64,000 bases of DNA, from the NCBI GenBank assembly GCA_040753875.1, contig JBFMDV010000032.1:62001-126000 (forward strand). Direction: 5' to 3'. Below are positions 1-8,761 of the stretch, one piece after another (positions within the stretch are counted from its first letter, which is position 1; every line of letters starts with the position of its first letter). Made by a program: the position numbers and the translations under genes. The DNA comes from Candidatus Zixiibacteriota bacterium (GTDB lineage: Bacteria > Zixibacteria > MSB-5A5 > GN15 > FEB-12). The notes under the pieces were generated by a model that was given only the letters and a program-made list of their open reading frames with translations, did not search any database and was not told where the DNA came from.

Positions 1-1440
1 CGGGAGAACATCGAGATAGACCACAGGTCCGGGCACTACCAGTATCTGTCCTGAGACGGCCGTAAATCCAAGACTGCTTTGTGCCTCAATTGTGCCCGTA
101 CCCGCTACATGGGCAACAAATAGTCCGGTCGAATCGATGGTCCCAATTCCACCATTCACAGTCCAATTGATTTGGCCAAGTTCGACGACTTGGTTCCCTT
201 GCAGGTCGTACGCCTTGAAAGCGAATGTCTGGCTGTTCCCTGATGCAATCGTCAACGTGTCCGGTGCCACCGAAAACGACACGGGAGATCCCGGACGAAT
301 CGTCATGAGGCCGGTCTGTGCCGAGATGCCGTTGAGATCTGAATTAACTGTGACTCTGCCGGATGCGGTACCGACAGGTGTGAACAGACCGGTGCTGTCT
401 ATGATGCCCGTCGGAAACGTGTGCGACCAGATCAGGTTCCCCGAAGCAGCCGCCAGGTTGGCACTGTCGTACGCGAGGGCGCTGAACTGATAGGCCGAAT
501 CGGCGGATAATGTGTCGCGAACCGGGAAGATCTCTAGGCGGGCCAGTTCACCGCACTCCAAGGCGCCGATGTCCGGCGCAAGACCATTGAAGGAGTAGCC
601 AAGATCGACACCGGCATCGATTGCCGGCGAGCCGAAGTTGAGTCGAAGGTCATGGTTGGTCGTGTCGAGAAACATCGGATCGGCAATCATACCGCCCGCC
701 GAATCGACTACGCCTCCGAAATACGGTCCGGCCTGATTGTTCCACAGAATATTAAACGCGCAGACATTGCCGGCGACCCCGGAGATGCCATGGACGCAGT
801 CGGTAATAATGTTGTTGAAGATGCGCGCACTGCTTTCATTAACCTGGATATCAATTCCGGTATTCGTAGCATGGATCGTGTTTCCGAAGTAGCGGTTTGA
901 AAGAGCCCCTTTCTTGTTGAATATCCCGGCGTTGCCGGTGCCCAGAAGGATCGTTCGCGTTACCAAGTTGCCGGAACTTTCGATGCTGATACCCTCGGTG
1001 CCAACATCGTGAATGTAGCATTCATGAACGACACAGGAGTCCCCCTTTACCATGACCCCAACTTTCGTTGAACCCGTAAACTCCAGATTCTGCACTTGGA
1101 CAAAGGAGGCTGAGACGGTCACTAGGTCGAACGAACCGGATTGACCGTCAATAACGGGTCGTCCATTTAAACCACGATAGAGTATGGGGGCGGTACCTGT
1201 GCCTGATGTTTTGAGATCGACTGACTGTGGGATAAGGTAATTCCCCGGGAGTATATTAACCGTATCACCGGGAACCAGAATTTCTTTGGCGGCGCCGTTG
1301 TCAATCGACTGCCAAGCCTCCGCAGGTGTCAAACCCGTATAGGCATCGTCGCCTGAGGGCGCGACATAGTACTGGGTGGCGTTGGTAGAAACCGCCAGAA
1401 GCAGAACTGACCAAAGAGCTCGTCGCGTCGCTGTCAACAT
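1..1440 (-). CDS. Secreted right-handed beta-helix protein with Ig-like repeats (C-terminus beyond window)
   Basis: On the reverse strand all 480 codons from the ATG at 1438-1440 to the window edge are open, so the gene continues past base 1. A hydrophobic signal peptide (about residues 1-20) is followed by QYYVAPSGDDAYTGLTPAEAW, the usual opening of secreted parallel beta-helix proteins. Helix-like turns (GVMVKGDSCVVHECYIHDV, GISIESSGN, NTGIDIQVNESSARIFNNII) run to about residue 275. LNFGSPAIDAGVD then marks the end of a choice-of-anchor-Q-type helix domain. Two Ig-like (Big_2-like) modules follow, each with an IDSTGLF motif (about residues 345 and 435). The likely role is a cell-surface or extracellular carbohydrate-binding or adhesive protein, as an inference from fold. 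A catalytic polysaccharide lyase is possible but I see no active-site signature. Its end and any sorting signal lie outside the window. Confidence 0.8.
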   Translation of the reverse strand, partial: MLTATRRALWSVLLLAVSTNATQYYVAPSGDDAYTGLTPAEAWQSIDNGAAKEILVPGDTVNILPGNYLIPQSVDLKTSGTGTAPILYRGLNGRPVIDGQSGSFDLVTVSASFVQVQNLEFTGSTKVGVMVKGDSCVVHECYIHDVGTEGISIESSGNLVTRTILLGTGNAGIFNKKGALSNRYFGNTIHATNTGIDIQVNESSARIFNNIITDCVHGISGVAGNVCAFNILWNNQAGPYFGGVVDSAGGMIADPMFLDTTNHDLRLNFGSPAIDAGVDLGYSFNGLAPDIGALECGELARLEIFPVRDTLSADSAYQFSALAYDSANLAAASGNLIWSHTFPTGIIDSTGLFTPVGTASGRVTVNSDLNGISAQTGLMTIRPGSPVSFSVAPDTLTIASGNSQTFAFKAYDLQGNQVVELGQINWTVNGGIGTIDSTGLFVAHVAGTGTIEAQSSLGFTAVSGQILVVPGPVVYLDVLP

Positions 1441-1820
1441 ATTTAGAGATTGCCCTATCTTCTATTATCTGTCTTATCGACTTTTTCCAATGGGAGCTAA
1501 AGGCCTGCATGCCTGAGCTATAGGCGGAATCGCGACTTTGAATTGTCAGGATATGTGAGGTCAGTTAAGCGCGAAGATCGGGGCGAGTAAATGTGAGAGG
1601 CGGCGTTCGCCTTGCATAAGTCATTGTACGACAATGTCTTTCGGATGTGCTAGGTAGACCCCATCATTTGGCTTACCTCTCACGGATTATCGCTTTCGGC
1701 CAAAGATCTCCATAACGACCAGCCGGTTTCCGTCAAAGCTATTGCTTTTGGGCATCCGTTGAGACTACATTAATAGTGTACTCTGTCCAATTTCACTGAC
1801 CATTATCGAGGGGTGCAGAC
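1441..1820. other. Intergenic region between divergent genes
   Basis: The 380 bases between the divergently transcribed beta-helix gene and the winged-helix ferredoxin gene hold no convincing coding sequence. A short perfect inverted repeat (CATTGT, 3-base spacer, ACAATG) lies at 1622-1636. It could be an operator, but its short arms make chance a real possibility. The plus-strand gene has a Shine-Dalgarno-like GAGGGG just before its start. Confidence 0.5.
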
Positions 1821-3083
1821 ATGGGTCATCTGGTTGGCAAAGATCTCTATCGAAAACTCGGTAAGAAAATCGACGGTCTCACCGCCCGCGCTCCATGGAA
1901 TGACACCCTATACGCAATCCTGAGGGAACTCTATACACCGGCTGAAGCCGAGTTAGTCGTGCGCATGCCGTACGGTTTGTCCGATATTGCCCGGATTCAG
2001 GCTGCGACAGGGGTTGATCGTCAGCAACTCGAACGCCTGCTGGAGCAGTTGTGCGAAAAGGGACTCGTGCTCGACGTATGGGCCAAAGAGGAATATCACT
2101 ACACTGTTTCTCCCTTGATCATCGGAATCTTCGAATTCACCATGATGCGCACCCGTGGCGAGCTCAACACCCGTGAATGGGCGCGGCTGTTTCATACATA
2201 CCTGCAGGACAGGACGACTTTTTACGATGCCAACTGCGGCAATGGTCAGAGGATATCATCATTGCGGACGCTCCCTTACGAAGAGACGCTCGATGAATCG
2301 GCCCGTGTAGAGGTCCTCGATTATGAGAAGGCCGAGGGTATCGTATCGAACGCCCGCAAGGTGGCGATCGGCATCTGCTCGTGTCGGCACGAGAAGCTTC
2401 ATGCAGGCGAAAAACGGTGCGCCGTACCCCTCGAAACCTGTTCCAGTTTCGACGGCGCCGCAGAAACGCTTATCCGACACGGCATGGCGAAGGAAATTTC
2501 TCGCGAAGAAATGCGCGACAGGCTCGCACGGTCCAGGGAAGACGGGTTGGTCATGTGCGCCGATAACGTCCGCAACGATATTTCATTCATCTGCCATTGC
2601 TGCAGTTGCTGCTGCAACGTGTTGCTGGGCGTCAGTCGGTTCGGCTATCCACAGATGGTGGTGACATCGAACTTCATCGCGCGGATAGACACAGACAATT
2701 GCCTCAACTGCGGAACGTGCGCAGCCGCGTGTCCGGTGGGTGCGATCGACGAGGGCGGCAATGGTGACTTTCCGAAAGTGAACGAATCAATTTGTCTGGG
2801 CTGCGGCGTGTGCGCATTGCGGTGTCAGAGCAGTTCCCTCCGATTGGTAAGCCGTGCCAAACGGGTCTTCTGCCCTGCCGATACCTTCGAACGAGTTATC
2901 CTGCAGAGTCTGGAGCAGGGGACGCTGCAGAACCTGCTGTTCAGCGATCCCGGAAAACTCTCGCACAGCTTCCTTCGGGGATTTGTCGGCGGATTCCTGA
3001 AACTGCCTCCTGTCAAACGGTCACTCCTTGGCGACAGGCTTCGTTCGCGTTTTCTGACCGCCATAAGAAGGTCCCCTGGCTGA
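1821..3083 (+). CDS. Winged-helix and 4Fe-4S dicluster ferredoxin protein
   Basis: This 420-residue soluble protein has no signal peptide. Residues ~40-110 look like a winged-helix module (LSDIARIQAATGVDRQQLERLLEQLCEKGLVLDV). A cysteine-rich middle follows: CSCRHEKLHAGEKRC (~186) and the unusual cluster CHCCSCCC (~258). Two classical ferredoxin motifs come next, CLNCGTCAAACP (~294) and CLGCGVCALRCQ (~324), so two [4Fe-4S] clusters are expected, with possible further metal sites in the middle. The start is supported by GAGGGG upstream. The family is annotated only generically as 4Fe-4S binding protein. The winged helix could bind DNA or be a protein-interaction module. It precedes a periplasmic cytochrome, so a role as cytoplasmic electron carrier or redox sensor is an inference. 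Confidence 0.8.
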   Translation: MGHLVGKDLYRKLGKKIDGLTARAPWNDTLYAILRELYTPAEAELVVRMPYGLSDIARIQAATGVDRQQLERLLEQLCEKGLVLDVWAKEEYHYTVSPLIIGIFEFTMMRTRGELNTREWARLFHTYLQDRTTFYDANCGNGQRISSLRTLPYEETLDESARVEVLDYEKAEGIVSNARKVAIGICSCRHEKLHAGEKRCAVPLETCSSFDGAAETLIRHGMAKEISREEMRDRLARSREDGLVMCADNVRNDISFICHCCSCCCNVLLGVSRFGYPQMVVTSNFIARIDTDNCLNCGTCAAACPVGAIDEGGNGDFPKVNESICLGCGVCALRCQSSSLRLVSRAKRVFCPADTFERVILQSLEQGTLQNLLFSDPGKLSHSFLRGFVGGFLKLPPVKRSLLGDRLRSRFLTAIRRSPG

Positions 3084-3346
3084 GGTGTGGTCAGCCCGCG
3101 GCCGGTTGGGCGCCGCCACGCGAAGTACCGCATAATGGACTACTGCATAGATGTTCATCTTGACAGAGACACAGAACTGCTGAAACTTTGCGATAGGGCC
3201 CAAAAACCTTACAGGTAAGGAGGTGAAGAGTCGTCTGCTTGAATCAGACGGCAGACAGGGCATTAGAGAGGCCGTTGGGATAATCTGTCATTGGAGTCGA
3301 CATCCGCCTCTATTGGCAATTAGAATTTCTATCTGAGGAAACTCAC

Positions 3347-4726
3347 ATGAAAGCAAGGAAACCCAACAATCGACGTTGCCTTTTGATCCCACTACTTAGC
3401 GTAGTTGTAGTCGTTTCGTTCGTCTACGCACAACAGGGCAATGTAGTGTCGAGCTATGGCCCGACCAACCTGAGCCAGTCATTCGACCAGATAAAGGCCG
3501 AGCGGATGGCGGTCAAGGCCGCCCGGGCAAAAGAGCACATGGAGATGCTCAACAGCCGGTACGACTTGACCAAAAAGACGGCCGCCGATATCGCGATGTC
3601 CGGCGGCAAACCAATACCAATTGGTCCAACGGCCAAATTGCAGGGCGTCACCTGGGAGCAACTCGATAAGATGACTCCCGATGACATGAGCGGGAAAGGG
3701 TTGTTTCCGTACAAACCCCTGCCGTTTGCCGATCATGCCGAGGGGGGCATGCTCTTCCCCGAAATGATCACCAAGGAACTTCCGCGGCTGATTCGGTTCG
3801 ATCTTGATTTCGATCTGCCGGAGCATTTCCTGCCGGACCCAGCGCCCGGCATCTACCTCACTACTCGACCCGACCTGGGCGACGTTTCAAAGGGGAAGCT
3901 TGTTACCATCGACAACTACTACGAGATGTTCAACGGGATCCTCAATCCGAAGCAGCTTGAAGGCCTGCGGCTGCTGTTGACCCAGTTCCCGCAGCAGCAG
4001 TTCAATGCAACAGAAGACCGTCGTACCGACAAGCCGAGTCTCGGCGTCACCTGCTTCGACTGCCACGCCAACGGTCATACCAACGGCGCGAATCACCTGG
4101 TGGGAGACATTCGCCCCCAGGAGTTCAGGCATCGCATCGAAACACCCTCGCTAAGGGGTGTGAACATCCAGCGCCTCTTCGGATCGCAGCGCGCGCTCAA
4201 AACGGTGGAGGACTTTACGGAATTTGAGCAGCGCGCCGCGTATTTCGATGGCGATATTTGCATGGCTACCAAGAAAGGGGTCAATATACTCGAGCGCGGG
4301 TCGCAGGTGCATTTTATGGCCGAGTTCTTGGCGCTGCTTGATTTTCCACCGGCTCCCAAGTTGAATATCTACGGTCAGCTCGATCCGGCGAAGGCCGGCG
4401 CCGGCGAACTTCGCGGCGAGGGGCTGTTCAACGGCAAGGCCAAATGCGCCTTGTGTCATCCGGCGCCGTACTACACCGACAATAGCATGCACGACCTGAA
4501 AGCGGAGCGGTTCTATAAGATGGAAATGGTGAACGGCATGATGATGGCGCACGACGGCGCGATCAAGACCTTTCCGCTCAGAGGTATCAAAGACTCGCCG
4601 CCGTATCTACACGACGGCCGTTGTTTCACCCTTGAAGATGTGGTCGAGTATTTCAATCTCGTCCAGCAGCTTCACTTGTCGACCCAGGACAAGAAGGATC
4701 TGGTGGCGTTCATGCGCTGTCTGTGA
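3347..4726 (+). CDS. Dihaem cytochrome c peroxidase-like protein (MauG/CcpA-like)
   Basis: The 459-residue protein starts with a basic stretch and hydrophobic signal peptide (about residues 1-28, ending FVYAQQ), so it is exported. It has exactly two c-type haem motifs, CFDCH (~236) and CALCH (~367). The C-terminal block FPLRGIKDSPPYLHDGR...TLEDVVEYFN is the signature region of the bacterial cytochrome c peroxidase/MauG family. The ~200-residue N-terminal extension before the first haem is not typical of classical CcpA, so the substrate is uncertain; peroxide reduction is the family expectation. It stands alone between a ferredoxin gene and a DUF1801 gene, and a strong hairpin follows its stop. 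The nearby multihaem operon could supply electrons (inference). Confidence 0.8.
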   Translation: MKARKPNNRRCLLIPLLSVVVVVSFVYAQQGNVVSSYGPTNLSQSFDQIKAERMAVKAARAKEHMEMLNSRYDLTKKTAADIAMSGGKPIPIGPTAKLQGVTWEQLDKMTPDDMSGKGLFPYKPLPFADHAEGGMLFPEMITKELPRLIRFDLDFDLPEHFLPDPAPGIYLTTRPDLGDVSKGKLVTIDNYYEMFNGILNPKQLEGLRLLLTQFPQQQFNATEDRRTDKPSLGVTCFDCHANGHTNGANHLVGDIRPQEFRHRIETPSLRGVNIQRLFGSQRALKTVEDFTEFEQRAAYFDGDICMATKKGVNILERGSQVHFMAEFLALLDFPPAPKLNIYGQLDPAKAGAGELRGEGLFNGKAKCALCHPAPYYTDNSMHDLKAERFYKMEMVNGMMMAHDGAIKTFPLRGIKDSPPYLHDGRCFTLEDVVEYFNLVQQLHLSTQDKKDLVAFMRCL

Positions 4727-4738
4727 CACGCACGTCAT

Positions 4739-4782
4739 CGTTGGCAGGGAGGGCCGCTGAAATCCCTCCCTGTCAACCAACG
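4739..4782 (+). terminator. Hairpin after the peroxidase-like gene
   Basis: Fifteen bases at 4739-4753 pair perfectly with 4764-4782 apart from a four-base bulge (arms CGTTGG + CAGGGAGGG). It begins 12 bases after the stop codon. There is no U-tract after it, so intrinsic termination is likely only by position; a 3'-stabilising hairpin is equally possible. Confidence 0.5.
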
Positions 4783-4916
4783 ATTCGACTACCCCTCAGT
4801 GATTCAATTCAGTATCTACCCCATTCCACACTCGCTATTCTTGTGCGACAATCGGATGAAGCTATTGCGCTCGGTATGAATCTCATCGTATCTATAGAGA
4901 TAAGAGGACATCACGT

Positions 4917-5333
4917 ATGGCGGAATTGAAGACTAAACCGACGGGCCGGAGCGTTAAGGAGTTCCTGAACAGAATCGACAATGACGAGACCCGCAAGGAC
5001 TGCCAGGTGCTGGCCAGGCTCATGAAGCGGATTACCGGGGCAGCGCCGAAAATGTGGGGAGACAGCATCGTAGGCTTCGGCGACTACCACTACACGTACG
5101 GGAGCGGGCGGGAGGGGGACTGGTTTCTGACTGGATTCTCGCCGCGAAAGCAGAACCTCACGCTCTACTTGATGTTTGGACTTCAGACGAGACCCGATCT
5201 GGTGAAGCGAATCGGAAAAGTCAAGACGGGAAAGGGCTGTCTGTACATCAAAACTCTGTCCGAGATTGATCTGGCGGTTCTGGAAGAGTTAGTGAGGTCG
5301 TCGGTAGTGGCGACAAAGGAGAAATTCAAGTAA
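4917..5333 (+). CDS. DUF1801 domain protein
   Basis: This 138-residue cytoplasmic protein matches the DUF1801/YdhG-like family over its whole length. Recognisable pieces are the N-terminal SVKEFLNRIDNDETRKDCQVLARLM, the central PKMWGDSIVGFGDYHY with YGSGREGDW, and the end block GKVKTGKGCLYIKTLSEIDLAVLEELV. The biochemical role of the family is not established. The start follows a GAGGA ribosome-binding site. It is monocistronic and converges on the lipoprotein gene. Confidence 0.85.
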   Translation: MAELKTKPTGRSVKEFLNRIDNDETRKDCQVLARLMKRITGAAPKMWGDSIVGFGDYHYTYGSGREGDWFLTGFSPRKQNLTLYLMFGLQTRPDLVKRIGKVKTGKGCLYIKTLSEIDLAVLEELVRSSVVATKEKFK

Positions 5334-5355
5334 GTGAAATGCAGGGTCAGCATCG

Positions 5356-5374
5356 GGGCATGGCTTGGATGCCC
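5356..5374. terminator. Small hairpin between convergent genes
   Basis: GGGCAT and ATGCCC pair around a seven-base loop in the 55-base gap between the convergent DUF1801 and lipoprotein genes. Its position suits a shared terminator. There is no clear T-run on either side. Confidence 0.35.
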
Positions 5375-5388
5375 TGCCCAACAGCAAA

Positions 5389-5937
5389 TCAGCGCGCTGT
5401 TAAGGTCACGCAGATGTCGATAGCATGGCCAAAGGCCTGTGGATTCTCTGGCTTGATGACTACCGATGCATCTGCCGACAGCCGTGTATCGACCTCAAGC
5501 ACTCTGGCGTCAACCGGTGTCCATTCGTATGATTGATCGTTGATCTTCACCAGGAGCGTCTGAGGCGGTTGGTCTTTGTCTAACCTGGCCGTGAAGGTCA
5601 GGTGGAACTGGCCCTCGGGATTTTCAAACATCCACACGATCTCTTTTCGATAACAGTTCAGCCGGGCGCACTGAGTCTGTGAGGCGCACGAATCGGGCAA
5701 CTCGATATACACCGTGTCGACATCAACGACAGTGTCCGTTTGGATGATCGTATCGGTGTTCACGACTGTATCGGTCTGAATGACGGTATCGGTCAAAACG
5801 ATCGTGTCTACCCGGACAATAACTCCTGGGGTCTGCGACTGACCATCGATACTCTCCAGCGGCTTCGAGCAGTTCACGAGAAGCTGAAACGACGCCGCGA
5901 GCATCGCCAGGATCGCAACAACATGCAAGCGCTTCAT
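5389..5937 (-). CDS. Putative lipoprotein with TDT repeat linker
   Basis: The 182-residue product has an N-terminal signal peptide ending in LLVNC, a plausible but non-canonical lipobox. A low-complexity linker (residues ~40-75) follows in which the unit TDTVI/TDTVV occurs about five times at 6-8 residue spacing. The C-terminal ~110 residues form a small compact domain with no family I recognise; its four clustered cysteines (CASQTQCARLNC) may form disulfides. Its start overlaps the stop of the upstream OmpA-like gene in an ATGA arrangement, so the two are translated together and probably act together at the outer membrane. Confidence 0.7.
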   Translation of the reverse strand: MKRLHVVAILAMLAASFQLLVNCSKPLESIDGQSQTPGVIVRVDTIVLTDTVIQTDTVVNTDTIIQTDTVVDVDTVYIELPDSCASQTQCARLNCYRKEIVWMFENPEGQFHLTFTARLDKDQPPQTLLVKINDQSYEWTPVDARVLEVDTRLSADASVVIKPENPQAFGHAIDICVTLTAR

Positions 5938-6890
5938 CTGGCGCCTCCGAGGTCGGTGTGCAGGGTGACCGAGATCAGAAACTGATCGTTTTTTGGCCGG
6001 GATATTCGGTCGCCGGCAATGCGGTGCCTGGCCGGATTGTATGATCCAGTGACCGACGCGTGCGCAAATGGTGTAACCCGCATCCCCAGCACTGGTCCTT
6101 CCGACAGTTTCACGAATTCATAGTATTTCTGCGAAATCTCTTCGATACGGAACCACCCCCCTACAAACCCCACTCGGGCCTTCTTAAGGGGGAACACAGT
6201 CAACTGCCCGCCAGCCATTCGTCGCCAAGTGTCCAGTTTGACACCCTGAAACCGATATGAATTGTTCCAGAAAGTGTGCCCAACCAGACCTTCAATGAAC
6301 ACCACCTTTTTCCACGAAATGGCACCGGCAACAATTGGTATGCCGCCGAACGGTGATGAAGAGACACCGGCGCTCAGTCGCAGTCCCATGTTCTCTGTCA
6401 GCAGACTCGCCAAGCTTTTTGATTCCACGTTCGGGCGCTCAATCTGACTTGCTTGTATCGGCGTTGCGGGACGCGACTCGTTTCCCATCAGGTCTCGTTC
6501 GATACGAACGCTGACAGAACGGTACCGTCCGCCGCGCGCGGCCACATCGACGGATTGGATCAGAAGCTGCGTGGAATCGACATGGAAATCTCGTATCAAT
6601 ACGTTGCGAAGCGCGTGGGCTCGACCAAGAGCCAGCCCCGGGTTCTTGGCGTCGTTGTTGGCAGCAAAGCGAACGCCATCGGCACCCCCCGTCACCACGC
6701 CGCGCGCCAGAGGATACTTGCGGAGCGTATCGGCAACCGCCTGCAGCTGCGGGTAGTATGGTTTGAAGAAATTCTGGCTAACTGTCCCGCCGACCCCCAG
6801 CGGAAAATCCGCGATCAGCACTTCTTGCGTACACGCGATTGATGCCAGCACCAGGATGCTGCTGATTACCGAAACGATGATTCGTAACAC
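5934..6890 (-). CDS. OmpA-like domain protein with outer-membrane barrel
   Basis: After a signal peptide (residues ~1-21), residues ~35-135 resemble an OmpA C-terminal peptidoglycan-binding domain: YYPQLQAVADTLRKYPL, then a TGGADGVRF turn, then LALGRAHALRNVLI and VRIERD. The remaining ~180 residues alternate polar and aromatic residues as in a small barrel and end in a strand-like SVTLHTDLGGAR. This order, periplasmic domain first, is the reverse of classical OmpA. The start is GTG with a weak ribosome-binding site. It is coupled by overlap to the lipoprotein gene downstream. A structural envelope role is inferred. Confidence 0.65.
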   Translation of the reverse strand: MLRIIVSVISSILVLASIACTQEVLIADFPLGVGGTVSQNFFKPYYPQLQAVADTLRKYPLARGVVTGGADGVRFAANNDAKNPGLALGRAHALRNVLIRDFHVDSTQLLIQSVDVAARGGRYRSVSVRIERDLMGNESRPATPIQASQIERPNVESKSLASLLTENMGLRLSAGVSSSPFGGIPIVAGAISWKKVVFIEGLVGHTFWNNSYRFQGVKLDTWRRMAGGQLTVFPLKKARVGFVGGWFRIEEISQKYYEFVKLSEGPVLGMRVTPFAHASVTGSYNPARHRIAGDRISRPKNDQFLISVTLHTDLGGAR

Positions 6891-7384
6891 GAGATCGTCG
6901 TCACTCCAGTTTACGTTTGCCGGTTCACTAACGTCTGCTGCCGACCAACTTCGGAATCACCCGTCGGAGGGCAGAACCGTCGTGTCATTCAGCAAAAATC
7001 GGACCCAAATCAGAGAGCCCGCGTACGGGAGGCCAATTGATGTGCGCGTTTGCCTACCCGCTAACTGTACGCCTTCCAAGAAGGTGCGGGAGATTGGCAA
7101 GCTGGTAAATCAACTGCCTGGCGCGGACCGGACTCCGGTGTATTCAGGAGACGGAGTGTTGGCACCTGAAAGTTGGTGCACTTGTTCAGCATCAGCGGTG
7201 GCGCAAACTACTCTAAGTACCTATGGTGTTGACCATACAGTTATCACTATCACTGCTCAACCGCTGAACAGACGGACGTCGGGCGGTTGCCCCTGCGGTG
7301 CCTGAGCAATGGCGCTATTGGGGTATTGTCTGTTCCGAGTGAGTGCAGGTGTGCTGAGTCGACCGGGAGTGTGCTGGCAACGTG
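6891..7384. other. Non-coding gap in the minus-strand cluster
   Basis: These 494 bases separate the Fe-S/FAD oxidoreductase gene from the OmpA-like gene, both on the minus strand. Short open frames exist on both strands, but none has recognisable protein character or a good start. The gap is long enough to hold a terminator for the cytochrome operon and a promoter for the OmpA-like pair, though I could not pick out either convincingly. Confidence 0.4.
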
Positions 7385-8725
7385 TTATGCCGGCTGCTTT
7401 ATGAGACAATCACTCTGTTTGATGCTGCGCGTTTCACCGCCGAACTGTATCCCCATGCTCTTGAGCATATCAAACGGCGGAATGCCGCCGATCTGGACAA
7501 TCACGTAGTCGTTAGGGATCTCCATCACTCCCTTCTTCGTTTCTAGGACCACGGACTTCTCACGAACCTCCTTCACCTGTGAGTCGAACAGCGGGATCAC
7601 TTTGTGATCGGCGATCATCTTGTTGATGGCGAGTTCATTTTTCTTTTTCACGCGGAAGAAACTGCTCTTGCGGTACGAAATGGTGACGACGTTGCCGGGT
7701 TGTCTGGCCAATCCTGCGGCCGCTTCGACCGCGCTGTCGCCGCCGCCCACTACCAGCATATGTTTATCGCAATACGATTGGGCATCAACGAGCTGATACA
7801 TCACCTTGGCTTGTTCTTCACCCGGCACGTCCATCTTGCGCGGTGTGCCTCGCCGCCCCAGCGCCAGCACGACGAAGCGGGCGTAGTGCGACCGGGTCTG
7901 AGTTTTGACGATGAACGTGTCCGCCTCGTGCTGTACGTCGTCGACACGCTCGCCCGTTTTGATATTGATATTGAACTGCTCCAGGATCGTATACCAGGTG
8001 TCCAGCAGGTGTTCCTTGGAGTATTCTTCCTTGGTAAGCCAGCCATAGAGCGGGATCTCGACCGGCTGGGTCATCACCAGCTTCCTCCGCGGATAGTGAA
8101 GGATCGTTCCGCCGGCATCCCGCTCATCGAGCACCAAATAGGTCAGACGGTGCTGGATGGCCGTCAGCGCGGCCGAGAGTCCGGCCGGGCCAGCCCCCAC
8201 GATAATCACATCGAGCGTATCCCCGTTGGTAGAACGCTGCCCGCGTCGGGCGATCTCATCCACCACCATGCGCCCCTGGGCAATAGCGTGGCGGATCAAC
8301 GATAGCCCTCCCAGTTCACCGGCCACAAACAGCCCGGGAACGGTGGTCTCATTTCTGGGCGTGAGAATCGGTATATCTGGACGGGTGGTAATATCGCCGA
8401 GCCCCACCTTGAGCGCCCCCACCGGACAGGCGCGCTCGCAATGACCGTGACCGACACAGCGTTGGCCGTTGATGACCTCGGCGATCCCCCAGACGACGCC
8501 AAGCACGTCCCCCTCGGGGCAAGCGGCAACACATGCGCCGCAGCCAATGCAGGCCGAGCGGTTGACCATCGGGTACTGGGCGCGAGGCCGGTCGATCCCC
8601 ATTGCCTGCGCTTCCTCCTTCCGGGCCGCGGCCGATTGCTGATCCTTGCGGAACCGCCGAAAGTACGGCACGAAGGTCACTAAAATAAGAAGGATGACAC
8701 CGATCCAAATAAGAGTCTGCTGCAT
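7385..8725 (-). CDS. Membrane-anchored ferredoxin-FAD/NAD(P) oxidoreductase
   Basis: The 446-residue protein begins with one membrane helix (LIWIGVILLILVTFVPYF), then a dicluster ferredoxin: C59, C62, C65, C69 for cluster one and CVGHGHCERACP (C90, H93, C96, C100) for cluster two, where a histidine replaces the second cysteine. Next comes a GLFVAGELGGLSLIRHAIAQG segment, normally the C-terminal part of a flavoprotein. A thioredoxin-reductase-like fold follows, with FAD motif VIIVGAGPAGLSAAL (~170) and NAD(P) motif MLVVGGGDSAVEAA (~320). The start at 8725 fits the membrane helix and a GAAG-containing upstream sequence better than an in-frame start 21 bases earlier. It is last in the cytochrome operon, 36 bases after the barrel gene. 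It could pass electrons between NAD(P)H and the haem chain; direction and partner are not shown. Confidence 0.8.
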   Translation of the reverse strand: MQQTLIWIGVILLILVTFVPYFRRFRKDQQSAAARKEEAQAMGIDRPRAQYPMVNRSACIGCGACVAACPEGDVLGVVWGIAEVINGQRCVGHGHCERACPVGALKVGLGDITTRPDIPILTPRNETTVPGLFVAGELGGLSLIRHAIAQGRMVVDEIARRGQRSTNGDTLDVIIVGAGPAGLSAALTAIQHRLTYLVLDERDAGGTILHYPRRKLVMTQPVEIPLYGWLTKEEYSKEHLLDTWYTILEQFNINIKTGERVDDVQHEADTFIVKTQTRSHYARFVVLALGRRGTPRKMDVPGEEQAKVMYQLVDAQSYCDKHMLVVGGGDSAVEAAAGLARQPGNVVTISYRKSSFFRVKKKNELAINKMIADHKVIPLFDSQVKEVREKSVVLETKKGVMEIPNDYVIVQIGGIPPFDMLKSMGIQFGGETRSIKQSDCLIKQPA

Positions 8726-8761
8726 GATTCTTCTACCCTTCCGCAACGGCCGGGTTCAGAC

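Noticed and set aside
6763-7508. Plus-strand frames across the gap between the OmpA-like and oxidoreductase genes
   Set aside because: They overlap the minus-strand genes at both ends, lack recognisable domains and good ribosome-binding sites, and read as shadow or random frames.
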